Of a DNA stretch of 64,000 nt, positions 37,086 through 45,224 are shown in pieces. Each line of letters opens with the position of its first letter. Within the stretch, counting starts at the first letter, position 1. This stretch comes from Marinobacter manganoxydans MnI7-9 (GTDB taxonomy: Bacteria; Pseudomonadota; Gammaproteobacteria; Pseudomonadales; Oleiphilaceae). The notes under the pieces were generated by a model. It made no database searches, was not told the origin of the DNA, and saw only the letters and a list, made by a program, of their open reading frames with translations. The translations under genes were made by a program, and so were the position numbers. The stretch is from assembly GCF_000235625.1 (NCBI RefSeq), contig NZ_AGTR01000016.1:54817-118816 (forward strand), in the 5' to 3' direction.

Positions 37086-38199
37086 GCTGAAATGGGCGTG
37101 GATGGTGATCGGTCTGACACTGGCGTTCATGTTACAGCCTCTGCTCGCTGTGGCTTCCCCTGTCGAGGCAGAAGTGGGCGGTTACGTCGCCGCCGGTGTT
37201 GACCATTACGGGTCATTTTATGATGAAGACGGTGAGCGCAGCACAGCCCGGGGCGTCCTGAGAAATGCGAAAATTGAACTGGAACTGGCCTTGGGCAAGC
37301 GCTGGGAGGCAGAGCTGGATGGCAGCTACAAGATTGAAGGCGACAAGAAAGAGCTGGATCTGGGCGATGCCTATCTCCTGTATGACGGGGAGAGCCGTTT
37401 CGAGGCTCAAATTGGGCGCTTCAAGGAGCCTTTTGGCCTGGAACGCCTCGCCAGCTACACCAGCCTGAACACCAGCGAACGTTCGCTGGTGACCTCGGCG
37501 TTCGCACCGGGGCGTTCCATCGGTGTTATGGCGGGGCAGTACCGCAAACGCGGCACCTGGTCCCTGGGTCTGTTCACCGATGAGCCCGATGGTGGCTCCA
37601 CTCACGCTATAACCGCGAGACTGACCCGTGCCCCCATTCGTTCAGAAAACCAGACCCTACATCTGGGCGCCGCGGCCTCTTATCGTGATCTTGGCGACAG
37701 CCGCTTTCAGATCAAGGATGAGGGAGAGGTGTTCAGTGCCGATAATGTCATCCGCAGCCCACGATTCGAGGCTGGTGATGCTTGGCTGGCAGGTCTCGAG
37801 GCCGCCTGGCTTTATCATCGTCTGACCCTCGTGGCGGAGGCCATGGCTCAGAGCGTGCGTCGAACCGACGGGTCACGCTGGCAGTTCGGTGGCGCCTACC
37901 TCCAGGCCGGTGTGTTCCTGACCGATGATCGGCGCTATTACAGCCGGGGTGAGTTTGACTGGATAGAGCCCCGGCACCGGGCGGGCGCCCTGGAACTGGT
38001 CGCACGGCACAGTGCTGTGGACCTGAGAGACCGGAACCTGGGCGCCGAGGCGAGTGTGACGCTGCTGGGTCTTGCCTGGTATCTGGGCGAGCTGTTCCAG
38101 CTGCGCCTGAATTACCTGATGCCGGATATTCGCGGCAATACCCTGATGGCCGTGCCGGACGGAGACGCTGTTACCCTGCGTGCTGTGCTGCGGTTCTAG
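37075..38199 (+). CDS. OprP/OprO-like outer-membrane porin
   Basis: A 374-residue porin with an N-terminal signal peptide (hydrophobic stretch ending LLAVASP) and a C-terminal Phe (AVLRF) typical of outer-membrane barrels. The middle has alternating amphipathic strands; the segment QIGRFKEPFGLERL with SYTSLNTSERSLV matches phosphate/pyrophosphate-selective porins (OprP/OprO family). Anion selectivity is inferred from family only. As the last gene of the CotH-VTC-DUF4956 run it would place a phosphate or polyphosphate channel in the same operon as a polyphosphate-type polymerase. Its 3' end overlaps the convergent kinase gene by 29 bases. Confidence 0.87.
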   Translation: MLAELKWAWMVIGLTLAFMLQPLLAVASPVEAEVGGYVAAGVDHYGSFYDEDGERSTARGVLRNAKIELELALGKRWEAELDGSYKIEGDKKELDLGDAYLLYDGESRFEAQIGRFKEPFGLERLASYTSLNTSERSLVTSAFAPGRSIGVMAGQYRKRGTWSLGLFTDEPDGGSTHAITARLTRAPIRSENQTLHLGAAASYRDLGDSRFQIKDEGEVFSADNVIRSPRFEAGDAWLAGLEAAWLYHRLTLVAEAMAQSVRRTDGSRWQFGGAYLQAGVFLTDDRRYYSRGEFDWIEPRHRAGALELVARHSAVDLRDRNLGAEASVTLLGLAWYLGELFQLRLNYLMPDIRGNTLMAVPDGDAVTLRAVLRF

Positions 38200-39541
38200 G
38201 CAGCGTGAGGGTCACCTGCGTCCACTGGCCGGGTTCGCTGGTAATCGACATGTTGCCCTTGTGATGGCGCATGATGGTCTGACAGATACTGAGGCCCAGC
38301 CCCAGGTTGTCCGGTGTATCACTGGTGGAATAGAACGGATCAGTGAGCCGCTTCATATCGTCTGGCGCGATGCCCTGGCCGTTGTCCCGAATTACGATTC
38401 GATGGGCACTGTCAGCGCTTTCGGCCGTTATCTCGATTTTGCCGGGCTGCCGGTTTTTGCTCACGGCAGAGACGCCATTGAGCAGCAGGTTAACGAACAC
38501 CTGGGTCAGGGCAGATGGATAGCAGGGAACGGTCGTTCCCTCCGGGATGTCAGTCTGAAGCTCGACACCTCGTAGCTGATGCTGGCAGAAGCGGGTGGCG
38601 GTGGTCACCAGTTTGCCGAGGTCTGCCGTTTCCAGGCTGTGTTCAGGGACGGGGCGGGAAAACTCGATCAGGTCAGACACAATATCGGCAATGCGTTTCT
38701 GGTGGGTGCTAGCGTCGGTCAGGGCGTCTGCGACCTCGACATCCCGGTTTACCGAGTTGGCAAAATCCACGGCCTGGCTGGCGCAGTTCAACGGGTTCAT
38801 GATCTCGTGGAGCAGCCCCTTAGCCATATGGCTAAGGGCCTGATGTTTCTGTTCCTGGGCCAGTCTTTCTTCCGTTGATTTCAGGGTTTCCAAAGTGCGG
38901 GAAAGTTGTCGATTCCGGTCTCGGAGCAGGAATTGGAGCGCCAGCAGGTTGCGCAGGAACTGCGACAGGAACCAGGCCGATAGCGGTGCGACCACCAGGC
39001 ACATCAGAATCAGCCAGTTGGTCAGAATGCCGATCAGGGTGTCGCTTACCTGAGTGCTGTCGACCGCCACGAACGTGGCGAGTACCAGCAGTGTCAGGTT
39101 GATCAGGATAATCACGCTGGTGTGGAACAGGGACAGGGTAATGATGCCCACGGAGCTGATGAAAAAGAACAAGCCCACGATGGGAGCGAGCGACGCGCCC
39201 GTTGTCATGTATCCCAGGTAGCTGAACGCCGCCATGTTGAAAAACACCAGGTAGACAATCATCGGCGCTGACCGGCGCAGGCGCGTGAACCGGTGAGCGG
39301 CGATCAGACCGGTCAGAATCGCGGTGTAGATGAGGTAGATACCGAATACGTCCGGTGCATCCGGGTTCAGGGCCAGGCCCCCGAGAAACAGCAGGGTACC
39401 GATAAAGGCAATCACCAGGTAAACGTCGGCGAACAGGGGCAGCACCCGGTACCGATACTGGGTGTGGTAGAAGCGTTCGAAGCGTCGCTGTCGGTAGGCG
39501 GGCAGCTGGCGGATCTGATCCATCCCGGAAAGCAGTTTCAC
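38171..39541 (-). CDS. Membrane-bound sensor histidine kinase
   Basis: A 456-residue kinase with about six transmembrane spans in residues 35-200 and no large periplasmic loop, so it may sense the membrane or a small transported molecule. A coiled coil (205-235) leads to a HisKA-like helix with His245 in GLLHEIMNPLNCASQ and an HATPase domain (NLLLNGV, DNGQGI, LGLGLSICQ). The GTG start overlaps the stop of the LuxR-type gene (GTGA). It is last in a three-gene regulatory operon and convergent with the porin, overlapping it by 29 bases. Confidence 0.88.
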   Translation of the reverse strand: MKLLSGMDQIRQLPAYRQRRFERFYHTQYRYRVLPLFADVYLVIAFIGTLLFLGGLALNPDAPDVFGIYLIYTAILTGLIAAHRFTRLRRSAPMIVYLVFFNMAAFSYLGYMTTGASLAPIVGLFFFISSVGIITLSLFHTSVIILINLTLLVLATFVAVDSTQVSDTLIGILTNWLILMCLVVAPLSAWFLSQFLRNLLALQFLLRDRNRQLSRTLETLKSTEERLAQEQKHQALSHMAKGLLHEIMNPLNCASQAVDFANSVNRDVEVADALTDASTHQKRIADIVSDLIEFSRPVPEHSLETADLGKLVTTATRFCQHQLRGVELQTDIPEGTTVPCYPSALTQVFVNLLLNGVSAVSKNRQPGKIEITAESADSAHRIVIRDNGQGIAPDDMKRLTDPFYSTSDTPDNLGLGLSICQTIMRHHKGNMSITSEPGQWTQVTLTLPRTAAQHAG

Positions 39542-40179
39542 TCGGCGGCTCCGTGTTGGTGTCGTTGCATAAAGAGAATGAGCTCGGGCAGGCGCTCGAA
39601 GCCCAATTTCACGAAAATCCGGTCCTTGTAGGAATGCACCGTCTTGCAGGAAACGCCAAGCCTGCCTGCAATATCGCGTACCGGCAGCCGGCTGGCCATC
39701 AGCTGTGCCACTTCCCGCTCCCGTCCGGACAAGGCCTGATAGGCGAGCATGGCGGCCGGTGCTGGTTCCTGCTGCCAGTTACCGACATAAACCTGCCCGT
39801 TTCGAATGTAGAAGAGCGTCTTGATCAACTCCTGCACTGGCTGGTCCTTGGACACCACGGCCTTGATGCCTGCTTCCAGATAGATCGCCATCCGCCCGCT
39901 GCTGACCGGCGTGTCCGATATCAGCAGCACGGACAATGACGGATTCACCGCCAATGCATGCTCGGCGATGGTGAGCCCGTCGTTGTCCTGCAGGTTTTCC
40001 TCAATCAGCAGTACCGAAGGGGTGGCCCTCTTTAGCCGATTGAGCGTTGCCACTCCGGTCTCCGATTCGCCAACCAGCTCGACCTCATCGTGCAAGAGGA
40101 TCTGGAATAGCAGGCTGTCACGGAGCAGTCGCTGCCCCATGGTGACGTACAACCTGAGCCTGCGCTGACCTGACGCCAT
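39538..40179 (-). CDS. LuxR/NarL-family regulator with degenerate receiver
   Basis: A 213-residue protein with receiver-like N-terminus (about 5-125) and a NarL-type helix-turn-helix (about 147-205; ALSGREREVAQLMASRLPV then TVHSYKDRIFVKLG). The receiver is degenerate: the acidic pair after beta-1 is replaced (YVTMGQR where DDH is usual) and the phospho-acceptor position reads LLIEEN, Glu in place of Asp. It is therefore probably not phosphorylated by the neighbouring kinase in the usual way. The start at 40179 overlaps the upstream stop (TGATG). It is a natural candidate to bind the shared 17-bp palindrome at 33873 and 41719. Confidence 0.88.
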   Translation of the reverse strand: MASGQRRLRLYVTMGQRLLRDSLLFQILLHDEVELVGESETGVATLNRLKRATPSVLLIEENLQDNDGLTIAEHALAVNPSLSVLLISDTPVSSGRMAIYLEAGIKAVVSKDQPVQELIKTLFYIRNGQVYVGNWQQEPAPAAMLAYQALSGREREVAQLMASRLPVRDIAGRLGVSCKTVHSYKDRIFVKLGFERLPELILFMQRHQHGAAE

Positions 40180-41657
40180 CAGTCTGCCCTGGCCGGCAGA
40201 TGGAGACTCAATCGAAGACACTGGTCGCCTCCGGTCACGTCGATATCGCCAGCAAGCAGTCGGGTGCTTACGAAGAGCATCAGAAGAGCGCTCTGCTGCT
40301 CCAGCAGGGGGCGGGAGAGGCGGGTGATTGGCGCCAGCAGATGGCTGTACATGTGAAGTGGGCTGGCGCTGGCGACCATGAGGCCGCTTTCGGTCCGGGT
40401 CAATTCCAGAGCAGAGCGCTCCAGCCCGGAGGCCTTCATCAGGGTTGCCAGTGCCTGGCAAAGGGCCATCAACGGTGTTTGTGTTTCGCTCGTGCCTGCC
40501 GGGTTCTCCAAGGCGTTCGCGAGAGCCTGGTCAAAGGCTTGCCGGTTCTGGATGCCGTGCACGTGGCCTGGCTGAAGGGTGCTGAGCTGCCTGCCCGCCA
40601 TTCCGGCAAAGTCTCTTACAAGATCATGCTCAAGCGCGGTTTCCCGGCTTGCGCGCAGATGGGGTGGCTGGGCAGGAAGTGTGCGAACGGTTGCCAGGGC
40701 ATCCAGAAAGTCGGCGGTGATCGGTTCGCCGGTAAAACCGTCCACTCGCTCGTTTAGATGTTCAAGCAGTCTGGCTCGTCGTTGCTGGCGAAGCTCCGCG
40801 AACTGTTGTTCTGCAATTGAGCGTGAACGGTCTCTTGCAGAGACCAGGGTGCGATGTTGGACAAGAGCCTTGCGGAAGAGCGACAGCAATTCGGCTGCGT
40901 TCCATGGCTTCTTCTGATAGCGGAAGATCCGGCCCTCGTTAACTGCATCCATGGCCACATCAACCTCGCCCCAGGCTGACGTGAGAATTCGGACAATTGT
41001 CGGGTGCGACTGGCGTAGTTCGTCCAGCAGCTCTTTGCCATGCATCCCGGGCATTCTCTGGTCTGTCATCACCACCGCGACATCGCTGTCTTTCTGCAAC
41101 ACGAGCTGAGCCTCTTCTGCACTGATGGCGCTCAGCACGCGGAATTCGTCCTGCATGCGCTCCAACTGCCTCGACAGATAACGGGTGGCAGTCGGTTCGT
41201 CATCCACGATCAGAATCGCCGGTTTGGGGCCCTCGTGGGCCTCGCTGGTATCCGGAGAGAAGGTTTGTCCTTCGCGGGTAAGCGCGGCTGTGAGCACGTG
41301 CGACCGGATAACATCGGGATTGACCGGCTGTTCGAAGCAGCGATCGACCAGCTGATGGTCGAGCAGTTTCACGAGGAGGTTCAGCGCAATGGCATCTCCT
41401 ATGAGGATCTTCAGAATCCGGGGGTGGTGGTCCCTGGCCCGTGCCAGTAGCGACGACTCAAGATAGTCATCAGCGCGGTTCGGAAGCAGAACGATGGCGG
41501 TGGGTATGGTGGCAGCCGAGGGCAGGTAGTCGAGTGCCCCCTGGTCAGTGGCGAACGCGTGAATAACGAAATCGCTGGCAAACAAGGTTTCGAAGTGCTG
41601 TCGGTCCTGGTCGTCGTCATACCGGAGAAGGATCTCCGCCGCTCCGCTGGTCGCCAT
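40179..41657 (-). CDS. Dual-receiver response regulator with helical C-terminal domain
   Basis: A 492-residue regulator. Residues 1-125 form a degenerate receiver (DDD at 14-16, no clear phospho-Asp). Residues 145-270 form a canonical receiver: Asp152/Asp153 in IVDDEP, phospho-Asp199 in MTDQRMPG and a KKPW lysine. The C-terminal 220 residues are helical, with no HD-GYP, GGDEF or helix-turn-helix motif that I recognise; an N-terminal coiled coil follows the receiver. As first gene of the operon it may receive phosphate from the membrane kinase two genes downstream. The 17-bp palindrome lies 62 bases before its start. Confidence 0.8.
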   Translation of the reverse strand: MATSGAAEILLRYDDDQDRQHFETLFASDFVIHAFATDQGALDYLPSAATIPTAIVLLPNRADDYLESSLLARARDHHPRILKILIGDAIALNLLVKLLDHQLVDRCFEQPVNPDVIRSHVLTAALTREGQTFSPDTSEAHEGPKPAILIVDDEPTATRYLSRQLERMQDEFRVLSAISAEEAQLVLQKDSDVAVVMTDQRMPGMHGKELLDELRQSHPTIVRILTSAWGEVDVAMDAVNEGRIFRYQKKPWNAAELLSLFRKALVQHRTLVSARDRSRSIAEQQFAELRQQRRARLLEHLNERVDGFTGEPITADFLDALATVRTLPAQPPHLRASRETALEHDLVRDFAGMAGRQLSTLQPGHVHGIQNRQAFDQALANALENPAGTSETQTPLMALCQALATLMKASGLERSALELTRTESGLMVASASPLHMYSHLLAPITRLSRPLLEQQSALLMLFVSTRLLAGDIDVTGGDQCLRLSLHLPARAD

Positions 41658-41718
41658 GATTACTCTGTATCCTGTTAATGGGGTAGGGAAGAGATTAGCA
41701 ACAACAGTGGCTTAGCGG

Positions 41719-41735
41719 TGTAGGAACTTCCTACA
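41719..41735. promoter_or_regulatory. 17-bp palindrome upstream of the kinase/regulator operon (shared with 33873-33889)
   Basis: TGTAGGAACTTCCTACA. With the 33873 copy it defines TGTARGAMCTTCYTACA. It lies 62 bases before the dual-receiver gene on the minus strand and 115 bases before the small gene at 41850 on the plus strand, so it could serve either or both. Confidence 0.7.
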
Positions 41736-41849
41736 GCAGTGCCTTTGCCGGCAATGAAAACCTGGTTCTGTGACAGCCTTGGCACTATGGACTGTCCTGG
41801 CGTCAGGAGCGACTACACTTACCAGAGGCTCATCGAAAGGGAGATAACC

Positions 41850-42134
41850 ATGACAGTTCCTGAGAATGGTCTGACGAATCACGAAGTCACCATCTGCCTG
41901 GCTGGCGGTGCCGTGCTGGGTCCGTTCAATGCGACCTGGAGCAAGGATTCCGGTGGGGATGTGCGTGAGCTGGTCCGCGAGTACGATGCGTTTCTGCAGG
42001 GTGAAAAGCAGCACCGTTACAAGTTTCACCTGCACGACACCTACACCAACACCGTTCATACCCTGATCCTCAATTTTGAACAGGTTACGGGCATCTGCGA
42101 CCATGTCCGGCTCAGATCCCAGGGCGGCGGCTGA
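41850..42134 (+). CDS. Hypothetical 94-residue protein
   Basis: A small soluble protein with no recognised family. It has a Gly-rich hydrophobic segment near residue 15 (CLAGGAVLGPF), then mixed charged sequence with DVRELVREYDAFLQG and a His/Tyr-rich HRYKFHLHDTYTNTVHT. The ATG at 41850 is preceded by AAGGGAGATAACC, a good ribosome-binding site; a longer frame from 41739 lacks one. It ends 67 bases before fumC and is divergent from the dual-receiver regulator. Confidence 0.65.
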   Translation: MTVPENGLTNHEVTICLAGGAVLGPFNATWSKDSGGDVRELVREYDAFLQGEKQHRYKFHLHDTYTNTVHTLILNFEQVTGICDHVRLRSQGGG

Positions 42135-42201
42135 GCCATGGCCGGGCCCCTGGCGTACACGCCAAGAAGCCCACAGTGCAAATGCACGGACAGGAGGGAA
42201 T

Positions 42202-43578
42202 ATGAGCGAATTCAGAACGGAAACCGACAGCCTCGGGGACGTCCAGGTACCTGCTGATGCGCTCTGGGGCGCTCAAACCCAGCGGGCGGTGGAAAACTTC
42301 CCGGTCAGTGGCCAGCCAATGCCTCAGCCGTTTATTGCCGCCGTTGCCCAGATCAAGCGCGCAGCCGCCGAGGCCAATACCAGCCTGGGCCTGCTCGACA
42401 ACGATCTGCGGGATGCGATCTCCCAGGCTTGCGAAGATCTGGTCAAGGGCGAATACGCAGATCAGTTTCCGGTAGACCGCTACCAGACCGGCTCGGGCAC
42501 CAGCACCAATATGAATGTCAACGAGGTGATCGCCAGTATCGCCCGCAACGCAGGCTTCGAGGTGCACCCGAACGATCACGTGAACATGAGCCAGAGCTCC
42601 AACGACGTGATTCCAACGGCGATCCACGTGAGTGCCGTGATTGCAGCCAAGGAGAAGCTACTGCCGGCGCTGTCGCATCTTTGCGGTGTGATCTACGAGC
42701 AGGAAGCGGCATTTTCCAGCCAGGTAAAAACCGGCCGCACCCACCTGATGGATGCCATGCCGGTGACCCTCGGCCAGGAGTTGAAAACCTGGCGCGAACA
42801 GCTTCTGGCCGTGGAAAAGCGGGTAGAAGCCGCAGCTGATGAGCTGTTGGCCGTTCCCCAGGGCGGCACCGCGGTGGGTACCGGAATCAATGCGCTCCCG
42901 GAATTTCCGGGCCAGTTCGTCAAGTTCCTGCGGGCCAACACCGGCTATCCCTTTACGTCGCTCGATCACAAATTCACCGGCCAGAGCGCGGTGGATGCCC
43001 CGGTGGCCCTCTCCGCACAATTGCGCGGTGCAGCCATCGTGCTGACCAAGATCGCCAACGATCTACGCTGGATGAACAGCGGCCCTATTCACGGCCTGGC
43101 TGAAATCAGTCTTCCGGCATTGCAACCGGGCAGCAGTATCATGCCGGGCAAGGTCAATCCGGTCATCCCGGAGTCCGTGGCCATGGTTGGCGCCCAGGTG
43201 ATGGGGCTGGACAGCGCCGTGGCCATTGCCGGTCAGTCCGGTAATTTCCAGCTCAACGTCATGCTCCCTCTGGTGGGCGGCAACCTGCTGGACATGACCG
43301 ATTTGCTCGCCAATGCGGCCATCATGCTGGCGGACAAGGCGATCAAGGATTTCACGGTCAATGCCGACAACCTGAACGCAGGTGTGGGCAAGAATCCCGT
43401 ACTGGTGACAGCGCTTAATCCCGAGATCGGCTACAGCCTGGCGGCAGACATCGCCAAGGAAGCGTATAAAACGGGCCGGCCAGTCATCGATGTGGCGGAG
43501 GAACGCAGCGGCCTGAGCCGGGAGCGGCTCGAGGAGTTGATGGATCCGCTCAAGCTGACCCGGCGCGGTATCGCCTGA
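42202..43578 (+). CDS. fumC: Class II fumarate hydratase FumC
   Basis: A 458-residue fumarase/aspartase-superfamily enzyme that hydrates fumarate to malate in the TCA cycle without an iron-sulfur cluster. Key motifs: WGAQTQRAVENFP, TGSGTSTNMNVNEV, NMSQSSNDVIPTA, GRTHLMDAMP and the superfamily signature GSSIMPGKVNPVIPESV with the catalytic-loop Ser. The residues after GKVNP (VIPE) resemble the aspartase form as well; overall length and N-terminus (MSEFRTETDSLGDVQVPADALWG) fit the oxygen-stable FumC. The start at 42202 follows CAGGAGGGA. Confidence 0.9.
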   Translation: MSEFRTETDSLGDVQVPADALWGAQTQRAVENFPVSGQPMPQPFIAAVAQIKRAAAEANTSLGLLDNDLRDAISQACEDLVKGEYADQFPVDRYQTGSGTSTNMNVNEVIASIARNAGFEVHPNDHVNMSQSSNDVIPTAIHVSAVIAAKEKLLPALSHLCGVIYEQEAAFSSQVKTGRTHLMDAMPVTLGQELKTWREQLLAVEKRVEAAADELLAVPQGGTAVGTGINALPEFPGQFVKFLRANTGYPFTSLDHKFTGQSAVDAPVALSAQLRGAAIVLTKIANDLRWMNSGPIHGLAEISLPALQPGSSIMPGKVNPVIPESVAMVGAQVMGLDSAVAIAGQSGNFQLNVMLPLVGGNLLDMTDLLANAAIMLADKAIKDFTVNADNLNAGVGKNPVLVTALNPEIGYSLAADIAKEAYKTGRPVIDVAEERSGLSRERLEELMDPLKLTRRGIA

Positions 43579-43605
43579 TCGGTCGTTTCAGAGGGGCGCA
43601 AACGC

Positions 43606-44088
43606 TTGCTGATCATCCTGGAGCTGTTTGTGATGCTGGTGCTGGCCAACGGCACGCCGGTGGTTGCGGCCGGGCTGCTGAAAAACCGCTGGTCGGCCCC
43701 GGTGGACGGCGGTCGACTGCTGTCCGATGGTCGCCCCGTATTTGGTGAAAGCAAAACCTGGCGGGGTGTTGTATCCGGTGCACTGGCTTGCGGGCTTTTT
43801 GCGCTGTTTACCGGGCTGGGATTCGTGTTCGGGCTTCTGTTCGGCCTGCTGGGGCTGGGAGGAGATCTTCTGAGCAGCTTCATGAAGCGTCGAATGGGTT
43901 TGGCATCAAGTGCCCGGGCTGTCGGGCTGGATCAGATCCCGGAAGCCCTCCTGCCCATGCTGCTGGCGATGTGGTGGCTGCCGGTGAGCCTGTGGGTAGT
44001 GTTGGTTGTCGTGGTGGTTTTTACCCTGTCCAACATCTATGGCTCACCGCTGCTCTACCGTCTCGGTATACGCCGGCAGCCCCACTAA
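43606..44088 (+). CDS. CDP-archaeol synthase-like (DUF46) membrane protein
   Basis: A 160-residue membrane protein of the CarS/DUF46 group, related to CDP-diacylglycerol synthases. Three to four hydrophobic spans; the cytosolic motif RPVFGESKTWRGV and GDLLSSFMKRRMG match the CTP-binding/cytidylyltransferase signature (D-x2-x-S-x2-KR). In archaea the enzyme makes CDP-archaeol; in bacteria the substrate is unknown and may be a bacterial lipid. The start is a TTG, with GAGGGG upstream; it lies 27 bases after fumC. Confidence 0.8.
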   Translation: MLIILELFVMLVLANGTPVVAAGLLKNRWSAPVDGGRLLSDGRPVFGESKTWRGVVSGALACGLFALFTGLGFVFGLLFGLLGLGGDLLSSFMKRRMGLASSARAVGLDQIPEALLPMLLAMWWLPVSLWVVLVVVVVFTLSNIYGSPLLYRLGIRRQPH

Positions 44089-45059
44089 ACCGGGCCGCGA
44101 GTCAGGGTGTGAAGGGTTACTTCCGGCGGGCAGTTCAGGCGAACGTTTACCACGGACGTTCCGGAACCCGGTGAGGTGTAGCCCTGCATGCCATTCATCC
44201 GCCAGTAACCTCGACCGAGTGTGCGCGGGCAGTCAGAGTCGAGAGTCACCGGTATACCTCCGGGCAGGCAGATCTGGCCGCCGTGTGTGTGTCCGCAGAG
44301 AAAGACGTCGTAGCCGGCGTGGGCAGCCTCGCGCCAGATCTCCGGCGTATGGCTGAGGAGGATGCTGGTGCCTCCCGCAGGGATATTGTCCCCCGCCTGG
44401 TGCAGGTTGTGGACCTTGAAGAAGTGGGCGTCGTCCACACCCGCGAGGTACAGGGTCTGGCCTCCCCGTTCAATGGGCGCCATTTCGTTCATCAGCAGTT
44501 GGTAACCCATGTCTTCCAATGCCGGTACCATGCGAACGCTGTCGTGGTTACCCAGAACCGCATAGGGCTTGCTTTTTATACCGTCCCTCAGCCGCGCCAT
44601 GCCGTCCAGGGCGCCCTCAATCGGGCCCCACGTGAGTTTCCGGTAGTCGCCGGTCAACACGCACAGATCGTAGTCTAACGGTTCGATCTGGCGCAGGACT
44701 GCCTGCAGGTTGGCTTCGTCCATGTCTACGTGCAGGTCGGTCAGATGCAGAATGCGAAAGCCCTCGAAGGCTTCCGGCAGGCCGGGAAGCTGGAAATGAT
44801 TGTGCACGGTGTTCAGACGCCGGCTGTTGCTCTGGCCCCGGCCCCAAAGGCCAACCATGCGCAAACAGGTACGGATAAAGCCGGGCGCGGTGGCCCAGTT
44901 TTCCAGATGGAATGAGCTGTGATCCTGCCCGAATACCTTCGCTTCAGCTTCCCGTTCAATGCCGAGCCTCTGGCGGGCGTGAACAGGGCCGAGCCTCAGG
45001 CTCAGGCGGTATTCCAGGAGTTCATCCTGGTTCTCCGGTGTACGAGCCCTTGCCGTCAT
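44085..45059 (-). CDS. Calcineurin-like metallophosphoesterase (YaeI type)
   Basis: A 324-residue dinuclear-metal phosphoesterase. All five metal-binding motifs are present: DLHVD, GDYRK (in LTGDYRKLTWG), GNHDS, a LLSHTPE segment and GHTHGGQ. The closest named relatives are YaeI-like phosphodiesterases; the natural substrate is unknown. No clear signal peptide. The start at 45059 follows AAGGGAAG; a frame to 45164 adds a stretch without ribosome-binding site. It is convergent with the DUF46 gene, overlapping by 4 bases. Confidence 0.87.
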   Translation of the reverse strand: MTARARTPENQDELLEYRLSLRLGPVHARQRLGIEREAEAKVFGQDHSSFHLENWATAPGFIRTCLRMVGLWGRGQSNSRRLNTVHNHFQLPGLPEAFEGFRILHLTDLHVDMDEANLQAVLRQIEPLDYDLCVLTGDYRKLTWGPIEGALDGMARLRDGIKSKPYAVLGNHDSVRMVPALEDMGYQLLMNEMAPIERGGQTLYLAGVDDAHFFKVHNLHQAGDNIPAGGTSILLSHTPEIWREAAHAGYDVFLCGHTHGGQICLPGGIPVTLDSDCPRTLGRGYWRMNGMQGYTSPGSGTSVVNVRLNCPPEVTLHTLTRGPV

Positions 45060-45224
45060 TTTTCTTCCCTTATATGCCGAGCCGGGCATGGCCGATGTGC
45101 TAAGTGGCAAACCCTGTCTGTCATTATGGATGGCCCTCGAAGGTATGCAACCAAAACGACACAATGTTCATGTTTGATGACACACTGGCGGTGAAACCGG
45201 CGGAGCAACAGACTCAGGAGATTT

